Below are positions 38,281 through 46,864 of a stretch of 64,000 nt of DNA, in pieces. This DNA is from Hamadaea flava (GTDB lineage: Bacteria; Actinomycetota; Actinomycetes; Mycobacteriales; Micromonosporaceae), in NCBI RefSeq assembly GCF_024172085.1, contig NZ_JAMZDZ010000001.1:6510001-6574000 (forward strand), written 5' to 3'. The notes under the pieces were generated by a model. It was not told the DNA's origin and made no database searches. It worked only from the letters and a program-made list of their open reading frames with translations. A program made the position numbers and the translations under genes. The stretch's first letter is position 1; every line of letters starts with the position of its first letter.

Positions 38281-39282
38281 TCAGACCCTCGTGAGCCGAA
38301 CCGCGTCGGCGATCACGTATCCGGTGCCCGAAGTCCACCGGCTGACGGCCACCGCGTTGTAATCGCCGGCGTTGAACGTGTACGTCCCCAGGTTGACCCA
38401 GGTTCCGCCGTTGGCCTGCTGGCTTATGTTGACGCTTTGATTACCCGACGCGGTCACCATGACGAACGGTGTGGAGTTGTTGTATCCGGATAGGGCTGGA
38501 TAATAGGTCTCCACTTTGTACGTGGCGGTCGCCGGGATGTTGAACTTGTACCAGGCGGCGTCGGAGATCGCCTCCGGGTTGGCGAACCGGTAGTCCGCGC
38601 CGTACCGCTGCGCGGAGTAGGTCGAGGTGCCCCAGTTCGCCGAGGCGGTGAACCGGCCCGACGTGGTGTTGTCCACGACCTGCTGCCAGGACGGCGGCGT
38701 CGACCCGTTCACGTAGGACATGAACGTGGACCAGTTCCAGTAGGACCCGGGGTCGGTGTGCGTCGCGCCCGGCACCTCGTTGTGACCGATGATGTGCGCC
38801 CGGTCCTTCGGGATGCCGTACTTGTCGCAGAGGTAGCGCACCAGGTTCGCCGACGCCTGGTACATCGCGGCGCTGGTCCAGTTCGGGTCGTCGATGAAGC
38901 CCTCGTGCTCGATGCCGATCGACTGGGTGTTGTAGGTCCAGTTGCCGGCGTGCCAGGCGATGTCCTTGTCCCGGACCGTCTGGGTCACCGCGCCGCCCTT
39001 GGAAACGACGTAGTGCGCGCTGACGCCGGCCGACGCGTTCTGGAACCAGTTGATCGTGCCGGAGTAGGACCCCTGCGCGGTGTGGATGACGATGTAGTTG
39101 ATCGGATAACTGGACTCACGGCTCGACGCGGTGTAGTTGCTCGTGCTCGCCGGAACCCAAGCCGCCGCTGGATAGTCGGTGCTCGCGTGCGCGACGCCGG
39201 GGGCCACCAGTACGGTGCCGAGCCCGACGGCGAGGGTGCCGACGGCGGTGGCCGCTCGGCGGAGAAGGGACAGCTGGGCCAC
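38281..39282 (-). CDS. Secreted N-acetylmuramoyl-L-alanine amidase with C-terminal golvesin-like domain
   Basis: A 333-residue cell-wall hydrolase. A signal peptide (about 1-35, AGVAHAS-type cleavage region) precedes an Amidase_2 domain (about 45-195). Its zinc-site histidines are in INYIVIHTAQGSYSGT and IIGHNEVPGATHTDPGSYW, and its conserved middle is SIGIEHEG. A beta-rich C-terminal domain (about 205-333) ends in SGTGYVIADAVRLTRV, a golvesin-like pattern probably used for binding. The GTG at 39282 has an excellent AGGAGG ribosome site; longer starts do not. Confidence 0.9.
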   Translation of the reverse strand: MAQLSLLRRAATAVGTLAVGLGTVLVAPGVAHASTDYPAAAWVPASTSNYTASSRESSYPINYIVIHTAQGSYSGTINWFQNASAGVSAHYVVSKGGAVTQTVRDKDIAWHAGNWTYNTQSIGIEHEGFIDDPNWTSAAMYQASANLVRYLCDKYGIPKDRAHIIGHNEVPGATHTDPGSYWNWSTFMSYVNGSTPPSWQQVVDNTTSGRFTASANWGTSTYSAQRYGADYRFANPEAISDAAWYKFNIPATATYKVETYYPALSGYNNSTPFVMVTASGNQSVNISQQANGGTWVNLGTYTFNAGDYNAVAVSRWTSGTGYVIADAVRLTRV

Positions 39283-39418
39283 AAGTCCTCCTGGGGGTAA
39301 GGCCGGAGCTTGCATGAGTGATGAGAAATACTCAGACATGTCGAAGTCTTCTGTCAAGGCTTAACGGGAACTTCTCCTGAGGCGTGAGTGATTAACCGCA
39401 GATTTCCCGGCGGTAAGG

Positions 39419-39445
39419 TGTCGAGGAAGCGGTCCCGGCTCCGAC
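39419..39445 (+). promoter_or_regulatory. ECF42-type promoter of the YCII/sigma pair
   Basis: TGTCGA (39419-39424), a 17-bp spacer, then CGAC (39442-39445). This matches the promoter known for ECF42-group sigma factors, which control the YCII/DGPF-type gene beside them. Confidence 0.75.
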
Positions 39446-39495
39446 CCCCTCGTGAGACCGCCGAACCACGGCGTACGCGCGAACGAGGAGAGACC

Positions 39496-39858
39496 GTGAA
39501 GTATCTGCTGATCATCACCATGAACCCGACCGTGTTCGAGACGCTGTCGGAGGCCGACCGGGAAGCCGTCTTCGCCGGGCACGACGCCCTGATCAAGGAG
39601 CTGAACGAGACCGGGGAGATGGTCGGGTTCGCCGCGCTCGCCGATCCGTCGGCGACCAAGACCGTCCGCGTACGCGACGGCGTGCCGGCCGTCACCGACG
39701 GGCCGTACGTCGAGGCGAAGGAGTTCCTGGCCGGCTACTACATGGTCGACTGCGAATCGACCGAGCGGGCGGTCGAGCTGGCTGCCAAGATCCCCGACGC
39801 CACCTTCAACGCCATCGAGGTCCGGCCGCTCATGGAGCCCGGCGGGCTGGAGATGTGA
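39496..39858 (+). CDS. YCII-related (DGPF-type) protein
   Basis: A 120-residue ferredoxin-like-fold protein: MKYLLIITMNPTVFETLSEA and DGPYVEAKEFLAGYYMVDCE. The DGPY-E-KEF motif is the DGPF signature of proteins genetically tied to ECF42 sigma factors. Their biochemical role is unknown. The GTG start at 39496 lies behind GAGGAGAG. It overlaps the sigma gene (GTGA), and its promoter is of the ECF42 type, so the pair is probably self-activating. Confidence 0.9.
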   Translation: MKYLLIITMNPTVFETLSEADREAVFAGHDALIKELNETGEMVGFAALADPSATKTVRVRDGVPAVTDGPYVEAKEFLAGYYMVDCESTERAVELAAKIPDATFNAIEVRPLMEPGGLEM

Positions 39859-41099
39859 CGGTTCCCGCCGCCGCCGAGGACCTGCTGCGCCGGTTGACGC
39901 CGCAGGTCCTCGGCGTGGTCGCCCGCCGCTACGGCGACTTCGCCGAGGCCGAGGACGCCGTCCAGGAGGCGTTGCTGGCGGCCACGCTGCAATGGCCGGA
40001 GCAGGGCGTACCGGAGAATCCGAAGGCGTGGCTGGTGACGGTCGCGTCGCGCCGGATGACGGACCAGATTCGCAGTGAGTCGGCCCGGCGCCGCCGTGAG
40101 GAGGCCGTGTACGCCCAGTCGCCGCCGGACGAGCTGGTCGCGGCGGCCGCCGACGAGGTGACCGAGCACCGCGACGACACCCTCATGCTGCTGCTGTTGT
40201 GCTGCCATCCGGCGCTCTCCCCGCCGTCCCAGCTGGCCCTCACCCTCCGGGCGGTCGGCGGCCTGACCACGGCCGAGATCGCCGGGGCCTTCCTGGTGCC
40301 CGAGGCGACCATGGCGCAGCGCATCAGCCGGGCCAAACAGAAGATCAAGTCGGCCGGCAGCACCTTCCAGGCTCCGCCCGCCCACGAGGTGCCCGAGCGC
40401 ATGCGGGTCGTCCTGCACGTGCTCTACCTGATGTTCAACGAGGGGTACGCCGCGACCTCCGGCCCGGACCTCCTGCGGGCCGAGCTGACCGGGGAGGCGA
40501 TCCGGCTCACCCGGGCCTTGCACCAGATCCGGCCCGACGACGGCGAAGTCGCCGGGCTGCTCGCGTTGATGCTGCTCACCGAGGCTCGGCGCGGTGCGCG
40601 TACGGGGCCGGACGGGGATCTGATCCCGCTGGCCGAACAGGACCGGGGCAAGTGGGACGCCGAGCGCATCGCCGAGGGCGTCGACCTCGTCACGCGTACG
40701 CTCGCCGCCGCCCGGATCGGCCCGTATCAGGTGCAGGCGGCGATCGCGGCGGTCCACGACGAGGCGCCCCGGGCCGAGGACACCGATTGGAAGCAGATCC
40801 TGTCGCTGTACCAGCTGCTCGACGTGCTCGCCCCGAATCCGGTCGTCCTGCTCAACCAGGCGGTCGCGGCGGCCATGGTGCACGGTCCCGAAGCGGGCCT
40901 CGCCCTGCTCGACCGCCTCGCCGAGGACGAGCGGCTGACGGGCCACCACCGGCTGGCCGCCGTCCGGGCGCACCTGCTCGAAATGGCCGGCGACGACGAC
41001 GGCGCGCGCTCGGCGTACCAGTTGGCGGCGAAACGCACGACGAGCCTGCCGGAGCGCCGCTATCTGGAGTCGCGCGTGGCTCGCCTGGGCGGCCGCTGA
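39855..41099 (+). CDS. ECF42-group RNA polymerase sigma factor with C-terminal helical extension
   Basis: A 414-residue sigma factor. Region 2 (RRYGDFAEAEDAVQEALLAA, then PKAWLVTVASRRMTDQIRSE) and region 4 (LTLRAVGGLTTAEIAGAFLV, PEATMAQRISRAKQKIKSAG) occupy residues 1-175. The remaining 240 residues are helical and TPR-like (FNEGYAATSGPDLLRAELTG, ALLDRLAEDERLTGHHRLAA), the extension typical of ECF42. No anti-sigma gene is present, in line with control through the extension. Two matching promoters exist in this window. Confidence 0.93.
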   Translation: MTVPAAAEDLLRRLTPQVLGVVARRYGDFAEAEDAVQEALLAATLQWPEQGVPENPKAWLVTVASRRMTDQIRSESARRRREEAVYAQSPPDELVAAAADEVTEHRDDTLMLLLLCCHPALSPPSQLALTLRAVGGLTTAEIAGAFLVPEATMAQRISRAKQKIKSAGSTFQAPPAHEVPERMRVVLHVLYLMFNEGYAATSGPDLLRAELTGEAIRLTRALHQIRPDDGEVAGLLALMLLTEARRGARTGPDGDLIPLAEQDRGKWDAERIAEGVDLVTRTLAAARIGPYQVQAAIAAVHDEAPRAEDTDWKQILSLYQLLDVLAPNPVVLLNQAVAAAMVHGPEAGLALLDRLAEDERLTGHHRLAAVRAHLLEMAGDDDGARSAYQLAAKRTTSLPERRYLESRVARLGGR

Positions 41100-41139
41100 C
41101 CGTGCGTTTCCCGTGTTCCGGCCCGGGTAATCCCGGACG

Positions 41140-42093
41140 GTGACCGATGTGCAGCCGCCACCGCCGGACGCCGGGCCGGCGGGGCCGACGAAACTGGGAC
41201 GGGGTCGTCTGTTCGCCGCGCTGAAGCGCGTCGCGAAGGAGTTCTCCGACGACCACCTGACCGTGTGGGCTGCCGCCTTGACCTACTACGGCGTGCTGTC
41301 GTTGTTCCCGGGGCTGCTGGCATTGGTCGCCGGGCTGGGGCTGATCAGCGACTACGCCTTCCAGCGCATGCTGACCGAGGTGCTGCCGCTGGTGCCGGCG
41401 GGTGCGCGCGACATCGTCACAGGGGCCGCCGACACGGTACGCCAGGGGCAGGGCCGGGCCGGGCTCGCCGCCGTGCTGGGAGTCGGCATCGCGATCTGGT
41501 CGGCGTCGGGCTACATCGGCGCGTTCATGCAAGCCTCGAACGTCATCTACGACGTACGCGAGGGCCGGCCGATCTGGAAGACGCTGCCGATCCGGCTCGC
41601 CGTGACGATCGTGATCGGCGTCCTGCTCATCGCCAGCATCCTGATCGTGGTGCTCAGCGGCCAGGTCGCCACCCGGCTCGGCGAGGTGCTCGGGCTCGGC
41701 TCGGCCTCGGTGACCGCCTGGAACATCGCGAAGTGGCCGGTGCTGGTGGTCCTGGTCGCGCTGATGTTCGCGATCCTCTACTGGGCCTCGCCGAACGCCC
41801 GGCAAGGCGGGTTCCGGTGGATCAGCCCCGGCGGCTTCCTGGCGGTGCTCCTCTGGATTCTCGCATCTGTCCTGTTCGGACTGTATGCGGCGAACTTCGG
41901 CTCCTACAACAAGACGTACGGGGCATTGGGCGGCGTCGTGGTCTTCCTGATCTGGCTCTGGCTCAGCAATCTGGCCATCCTGATCGGCGCCGAGCTGGAC
42001 GCCGAACTCGAGCGCGGCCGGGCCATCGCCGCCGGGCATCCTGCGGACAAGGAGCCCTACCTCCAGCTCCGGGACACCCGCAAACTTCGCTGA
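41140..42093 (+). CDS. YihY/BrkB family inner-membrane protein
   Basis: A 317-residue membrane protein with about six hydrophobic segments. Typical motifs: VWAAALTYYGVLSLFPGLLA, SASGYIGAFMQASNVIYDVR, and NFGSYNKTYGALGGVVVFLI followed by WLWLSNLAILIGAELDAELE. The family was once called ribonuclease BN; it is now viewed as a membrane protein of unknown, possibly transport, function. GTG start 40 bp after the sigma gene, perhaps in the same transcript. Confidence 0.93.
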   Translation: MTDVQPPPPDAGPAGPTKLGRGRLFAALKRVAKEFSDDHLTVWAAALTYYGVLSLFPGLLALVAGLGLISDYAFQRMLTEVLPLVPAGARDIVTGAADTVRQGQGRAGLAAVLGVGIAIWSASGYIGAFMQASNVIYDVREGRPIWKTLPIRLAVTIVIGVLLIASILIVVLSGQVATRLGEVLGLGSASVTAWNIAKWPVLVVLVALMFAILYWASPNARQGGFRWISPGGFLAVLLWILASVLFGLYAANFGSYNKTYGALGGVVVFLIWLWLSNLAILIGAELDAELERGRAIAAGHPADKEPYLQLRDTRKLR

Positions 42094-42193
42094 CCTGCTT
42101 TCTTTATTGCTTATATTGACTGTCTTACGAAGTGGGCAATAGCCTTCAGTCGATCGTTCGGTTCCTGCCGTCCCACCGGAAGGATTCCCCCCA

Positions 42194-44329
42194 ATGAACG
42201 TTCGGCTTCGACGCGGGCTGGCCACGGCGGCCACCGGCGTCTTGATTCTCGGACTGGCGCCCGCCACCCCGGCGGCCGCCGCACCCTCCTATCGCGACTC
42301 CCGGCTGCCGGTGAGCCAGCGCGTCAAGGACCTGCTGGCCCGCATGACGCTGGAGGAGAAGATCGGCCAGATGACGCAGGCCGAGCGGGCCGCCGTCGCG
42401 AGCGATCCGACGCTGGTCGCGCAGTGGCAGCTCGGCTCGGTCCTGTCCGGCGGTGGCTCGACGCCGGCCGGCAACACGCCCGAGGACTGGGTCGCGATGG
42501 TCAACGAGTTCCAGGCCCAGGCGCTGAGCACCCGGCTCGGCATCCCGATGATCTACGGCATCGACGCCGTGCACGGCCATGGCAACGTCTACGGCGCCAC
42601 CGTCTTCCCGCACAACATCGGCCTCGGTGCGACCCGCGATCCCGCGCTGGTCGAGCGGATCGGGCACGCCAACGCCGAGGAGGTCCGGGCGACCGGCATC
42701 CCGTGGAGCTTCTCCCCGTGCATCTGCGTCACCCGGGACGAGCGCTGGGGCCGGTCCTACGAGTCCTTCGGCGAGGACCCGGCACTGGTCGTGCGGATGG
42801 GCACGATGATCGACGGCCAGCAGGGGCACAGCGTCTCCCAGCTCGCCAGCGACGATCGCGTACTGTCCACCGCCAAGCACTTCGCCGGTGACGGCGACAC
42901 CGAGTACGACGCCGCCGTGGCCGCCGCGAACCTGGGCAAGCCGTGGTGGGAGCAGCGCTACACCATCGACCAAGGCGTCACGGTCACGAGCCGGTCCGAC
43001 TTCGCCAAGATCGACCTCGCGCCCTACGTGGTCGCCGTCGGCAAGTACGACGTCGGCACGGTCATGCCGTCGTTCTCCAGTGTGGACTGGACTGAGGACG
43101 GCGTCGGCAATCCGCTGAAGATGCACGCCCACCAAGAGCTGCTCACCGGATACCTCAAGGGCAAGCTCGGCTTCGACGGGTTCGTGATCTCCGACTGGGA
43201 GGGCATCCACCAGATCCCCGACCCGGCCGAGCCGGCCAACGGCGGGCTCACCGCGTACAAGGTGCGTACGGGGGTCAACGCCGGCATCGACATGTTCATG
43301 GAGCCCAACTCGGCCCCGCAGTTCGAGCAGCTGCTGCTGGCCGAGGTCACCGCCGGGAACGTCAGCGTGGCTCGGATCGACGACGCGGTCTCCCGCATCC
43401 TGCGCAAGAAGTTCGAGCTGGGCCTGTTCGAGCACCCGTACGCGAGCCTCGACAACGTGGTGCGGGTCGGCAGCGCCGCACACCGGGCACTGGCCCGCCA
43501 GGCGGTCGCCGAGTCGCAGGTGCTGCTGAAGAACTCCGGCAGGGCGCTGCCGATCCGGAAGTCGGCCAAGGTCTACGTCGCCGGGCGCAACGCCGACGAC
43601 ATCGGCAACCAGGCCGGCGGCTGGACCATCAGCTGGCAGGGCAACTCCGGGGCCAACACGCCGGGCACCACCATCCTCGACGGCATCCGCTCGGTGGCGT
43701 CGGACGTGGCCTACAGCGCGGACGCCTCGGCCCCGACCGACGGCGCCGACGTCGGCATCGTGGTCGTCGGCGAGACCCCCTACGCCGAAGGCTACGGCGA
43801 CGTCGGCGGCCCCGAATGCGGCTGGTGCACCGTTCCGCAGCAGGAGGAGAAGTCGCTGTCGTTGCAGCCCGCTGACAAGGCCGCGATCGACAAGGTGTGC
43901 GCCGCCATCGCCACCTGCGTCGTCGTGATCGTCTCCGGGCGTACGCAGCTCGTGACGGACCAGCTCGGCGAGATGGACGCACTGGTCGCCGGGTGGCTGC
44001 CGGGCAGCGAAGGCGGCGGCGTGGCGGACGTCCTGTTCGGCCGCAAGCCGTTCACCGGACGGCTCCCGGTGAGCTGGCCGGCCTCGGCCGACCAGGTGCC
44101 GATCAACGTCGGCGACGCGACCTATGAACCGCTCTTCCCGTACGGCTGGGGACTGCGTACGGCGACGCCGGGCGACTCGTTGGACGCGTTGCGGGCGGTC
44201 GCGCAGAACGCGGTGATCGCCGGGCGGGCCCGGCCGGGGTGGCAGAAGCTCATCGCCGACGCCGAGCACGCGGCTCAGTCCGGTGACACGGTGACGGCGG
44301 TGCGGCTGCTGGCGCGGGTTCCCCGCTAG
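42194..44329 (+). CDS. Secreted GH3 family beta-glucosidase / exo-beta-glucanase
   Basis: A 711-residue glycosidase with a signal peptide (LATAATGVLILGLAPATPAA, then an Ala-rich cleavage region). The GH3 N-terminal barrel spans about 40-380: IYGIDAVHGHGNVYGATVFP, LSTAKHFAGDGDTEYD, and the nucleophile Asp in FDGFVISDWEGIHQI near residue 334. The C-terminal sandwich domain includes QVLLKNSGRALPIRKSAKVY and FTGRLPVSWPASADQVP. It resembles plant and bacterial exo-1,3/1,4-beta-glucanases. The last 40 residues form an extra helical tail. Extracellular glucan degradation is the likely role. Confidence 0.93.
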   Translation: MNVRLRRGLATAATGVLILGLAPATPAAAAPSYRDSRLPVSQRVKDLLARMTLEEKIGQMTQAERAAVASDPTLVAQWQLGSVLSGGGSTPAGNTPEDWVAMVNEFQAQALSTRLGIPMIYGIDAVHGHGNVYGATVFPHNIGLGATRDPALVERIGHANAEEVRATGIPWSFSPCICVTRDERWGRSYESFGEDPALVVRMGTMIDGQQGHSVSQLASDDRVLSTAKHFAGDGDTEYDAAVAAANLGKPWWEQRYTIDQGVTVTSRSDFAKIDLAPYVVAVGKYDVGTVMPSFSSVDWTEDGVGNPLKMHAHQELLTGYLKGKLGFDGFVISDWEGIHQIPDPAEPANGGLTAYKVRTGVNAGIDMFMEPNSAPQFEQLLLAEVTAGNVSVARIDDAVSRILRKKFELGLFEHPYASLDNVVRVGSAAHRALARQAVAESQVLLKNSGRALPIRKSAKVYVAGRNADDIGNQAGGWTISWQGNSGANTPGTTILDGIRSVASDVAYSADASAPTDGADVGIVVVGETPYAEGYGDVGGPECGWCTVPQQEEKSLSLQPADKAAIDKVCAAIATCVVVIVSGRTQLVTDQLGEMDALVAGWLPGSEGGGVADVLFGRKPFTGRLPVSWPASADQVPINVGDATYEPLFPYGWGLRTATPGDSLDALRAVAQNAVIAGRARPGWQKLIADAEHAAQSGDTVTAVRLLARVPR

Positions 44330-44337
44330 CGGTTCCT

Positions 44338-44396
44338 GCAGATCGCGGATGTCCATGCCTTCGCGGCACTCGGAGGCATGGACATCCGTGATCTGC
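44338..44396. terminator. Long hairpin between convergent genes
   Basis: A 22-bp stem with one G-T pair: GCAGATCGCGGATGTCCATG at the left (44338-44359) and its complement at 44375-44396, loop 15 nt. It lies 8 bp after the GH3 stop and 2 bp before the end of the oxidase gene. It belongs to the GATCACGG-armed family. Confidence 0.8.
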
Positions 44397-44398
44397 CG

Positions 44399-45634
44399 CT
44401 ACAGCGAAGGACCGAGGAGGGAGTCGAGGAGGTCGTTGCGGAACTTGCCCCGCGGGTCCAGGTCTCGGGTCAGCGCGGCGAAGTCGCCGAGCCGCGGATA
44501 CAGCTCGGCCAACCGCTCCGGCGGCGTGCGGTGCACCTTGCCCCAATGGGGGCGGGCGGCGTACGGGGCGAGGCGGTCCTCCAACCGGGCCAGGACCGGC
44601 TGAACCGCGGCGGCGTCCGGTTTCCAGGTGAAATGGAAAGCCACGGTGTCCCGGCCGGAGCTGGGGCTCAGCCACAGCTCGTCGGCGGCGATCGCGCGGA
44701 TCTCCGCGATCAGCAGCACCGGCGCGATGTGCCCGCGGATCGCGGCGACCGCGTCCAGCGCCTCGACGGCGCGGTCGGCTGGGACGAAGTACTCCGACTG
44801 GAGTTCGTCGCCGTGGCTCGGAGTGAACTCGAGCCGGAAGTGCGGCAGCCGTTCGTGCCACGGACCCGGTACGCCGAGCTGTGGCGTACACCATTCAGCA
44901 GGGCCGCCCGGGATCGGATGCCGGGGCCCGTCGGCGGGCATCGCACCGAACAGCTCGGTGGGCGCACCGTTGACGGACTTCACCCAGACCTGGTCGACGT
45001 CCTCTCCGGTCCAGGAGGTGAACAGGCTGACGCTGTACGCCGAGCGCATGATCTCGGCGAAGTGCGCCCGGGCGACGGGACCGGGCAGGTTCTCGAAGAC
45101 CGACTGGCTCACCTCGTACGCCGGGGAGATCCGCAAGGTGAGCGCCGAGACCACGCCCAGCGCGCCGAGGGCCACGACCGAACCGGGAAAGCGATCGTCC
45201 CCTTCGGACACCTCGACGATCGACCCGTCCGCGGTGACGATCTCGACCGCGGTCACCTCGGCCGACAGACTGCGATTGCCGGCCCCGGAGCCGTGCGTAC
45301 CGGTCGAGACGGCGCCGGCGACCGAGATGTGGGGCAACGACGCCAGATTGCCTAAGGCGTACCCGTTGGTCCAAAGGTGTTGGGAGAGTTCGCCGTAGCG
45401 GACGCCGCCCGAGACGCGGATCTGATGCCCGGCGGAGTCGATCTCCATGAGGGCGGGCAGCGCGGCCGGGCTGATCAGCTCGCCGGACGTGTCGGCGAGG
45501 CGGTTGAACGAGTGGCCGGTGCCCAGCGGCCGTACGCGATCCGCCCGCGTGACCAGTGCCCGCAGTTCGTCGAGCGTGCTCGGCCGATGCACGGCGCGCG
45601 CGGCGTAGGTCACGTTGCCGGCCCAGTTGGTGAT
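44399..45634 (-). CDS. FAD-dependent alditol oxidase-like protein (VAO family)
   Basis: A 411-residue flavoprotein. RPLGTGHSFNRLADTSGELI carries the histidine that covalently holds FAD in the alditol/xylitol oxidase group. SLPHISVAGAVSTGTHGSGA and NRSLSAEVTAVEIVTADGSI are the FAD-domain motifs, and the C-terminal HWGKVHRTPPERLAELYPRL resembles sugar-lactone and alditol oxidases. It would oxidise polyols such as xylitol or sorbitol with O2, giving H2O2. Start ATG at 45634. It is divergent from the small gene at 45691 and convergent with the GH3 gene. Confidence 0.9.
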   Translation of the reverse strand: MTNWAGNVTYAARAVHRPSTLDELRALVTRADRVRPLGTGHSFNRLADTSGELISPAALPALMEIDSAGHQIRVSGGVRYGELSQHLWTNGYALGNLASLPHISVAGAVSTGTHGSGAGNRSLSAEVTAVEIVTADGSIVEVSEGDDRFPGSVVALGALGVVSALTLRISPAYEVSQSVFENLPGPVARAHFAEIMRSAYSVSLFTSWTGEDVDQVWVKSVNGAPTELFGAMPADGPRHPIPGGPAEWCTPQLGVPGPWHERLPHFRLEFTPSHGDELQSEYFVPADRAVEALDAVAAIRGHIAPVLLIAEIRAIAADELWLSPSSGRDTVAFHFTWKPDAAAVQPVLARLEDRLAPYAARPHWGKVHRTPPERLAELYPRLGDFAALTRDLDPRGKFRNDLLDSLLGPSL

Positions 45635-45690
45635 CATGCCGCCGAGCCTACCGACGCATATTGCGGGCATCCCGGGGTACGCCGCTCGAC

Positions 45691-45960
45691 ATGAAGACCA
45701 CCTGGAAACCGCATACCAAACACGGCGACCTGACCAAGCGCTCCGACCTGCCCGAGTCGGTCTACGCCTTCCCCGACAAGCGGAAGGAGCCGTTGACCGA
45801 CGCCGACCACGTACGCAACGCGCTGGCGCGGTTCGATCAGGTCGAGGACGTCAGCGACGACGACCGCGACCTGGCCTTCGCCAACATCAAGAAGGCCGCG
45901 CAGCACTATCACGTGGACATGGAGGAGACGGACTGGCACCAGCTGGGCAAGCCGCGGTAG
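45691..45960 (+). CDS. Small soluble protein, DUF6582-like
   Basis: An 89-residue protein: MKTTWKPHTKHGDLTKRSDL, then PESVYAFPDKRKEPLTDADH and VRNALARFDQVEDVSDDDRD. The pattern of a conserved YAFP-x-x-RKEPL followed by a helix matches small proteins of the DUF6582 type (from memory). The start at 45691 is chosen because homology begins there. Role unknown; the basic surface and small helical domain suggest nucleic-acid or protein binding. Confidence 0.8.
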   Translation: MKTTWKPHTKHGDLTKRSDLPESVYAFPDKRKEPLTDADHVRNALARFDQVEDVSDDDRDLAFANIKKAAQHYHVDMEETDWHQLGKPR

Positions 45961-45984
45961 TGCTCGCCCAACCGTGCCGTGGGT

Positions 45985-46680
45985 TCAGGCCGCGGTGCTC
46001 ACTCGCGACTTGGCCAGTTCCACGCGGGCGGCCTGTTCTGCGGTGGCCGCCCGCAAATGGTCGGTGAGCCCGGCCAGTTCGAGCAGATACTCGGTGTCCG
46101 CCTCGGACGGCGGCGACAGCCGGGCCACCTCGTAAGCGGCGGTGATGTCCGGGACCTCGGCCCCCGCGAGCGCGGCGACCTGACGGGGCCGCCAGCCGTG
46201 GTGGGCGACCAGGTTCGCCCCGACGACGTCCCGCGCCGCCTCGGCGGTGTCGTGGAAGGTGCGTACCTGCTGCAGCCGACCCTCCTCCGCCATGAGCCGC
46301 TCCAGCGCGTCGCCTTCGTGGGCGAGCGGCTTCTCCTCAGAGTTCTGGATCTTGGCGGCGGCCAGGGAGTGCAGTTCGCGGAGTTCTTCGACCGTCTGCT
46401 GGGCCGGGTAGAGCAGGCGCTCCGCGTCCGGCACCGCGCCGGACGGCTCGGTCCAGGTCACGATGGTCTCCGCCCAGTCCGTGTGATGGCGTACGCCGCG
46501 GATCGCGTGGGCGACCTCGCTCAGCGTCCAGCCTTCCTCGCGGACGAGGTGGGCGGCGATGGCGTCTCGTTCAGTCAGCGACCGGCGGTACGCGCTGCGG
46601 ATCTCGGTCAGCGAGCGGTAGCCGTCGGCGAGGGGGTCCTTCATCGTCAGCGTGGCCTGCCGGAGGGCTTCGATCTCCAT
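45985..46680 (-). CDS. Hypothetical helical protein with an internal duplication
   Basis: A 231-residue soluble protein containing two copies of one pattern: TERDAIAAHLVREEGWTLSE followed by VAHAIRG (about residues 36-62) and AARDVVGANLVAHHGWRPRQ followed by VAALAGA (about 148-174). Each repeat looks like a helix-turn-helix with G-W at the turn, so the protein may bind DNA as an internal dimer. The rest is helical and charged. It is convergent with the DUF6582-like gene. No family recognised. Confidence 0.7.
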   Translation of the reverse strand: MEIEALRQATLTMKDPLADGYRSLTEIRSAYRRSLTERDAIAAHLVREEGWTLSEVAHAIRGVRHHTDWAETIVTWTEPSGAVPDAERLLYPAQQTVEELRELHSLAAAKIQNSEEKPLAHEGDALERLMAEEGRLQQVRTFHDTAEAARDVVGANLVAHHGWRPRQVAALAGAEVPDITAAYEVARLSPPSEADTEYLLELAGLTDHLRAATAEQAARVELAKSRVSTAA

Positions 46681-46776
46681 TAGCCCACCGTAGCTACGTG
46701 CTTGCTCTCAGTAACACCCCTCGCCGCGGTGGCCTTTCTCACCGCCCCCACGCGGTTTCGGGCGCTGGGCTGCTTT

Positions 46777-46845
46777 GCGCGCTGGATCAGGGTTCTCGGC
46801 CGAATCTTGGCCCAAGATCCGACCCGGATCCCTGATCCAGCGCGC
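46777..46845. terminator. Long hairpin after the lyase/transporter operon
   Basis: A 16-bp perfect stem GCGCGCTGGATCAGGG (46777-46792) with its complement at 46830-46845, and an inner ATCTTG/CAAGAT stem. It lies 20 bp after the last gene of the leftward operon. Family member of the GATCAGGG type. Confidence 0.8.
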
Positions 46846-46864
46846 CGGGGAAGCGCGGAAACGG

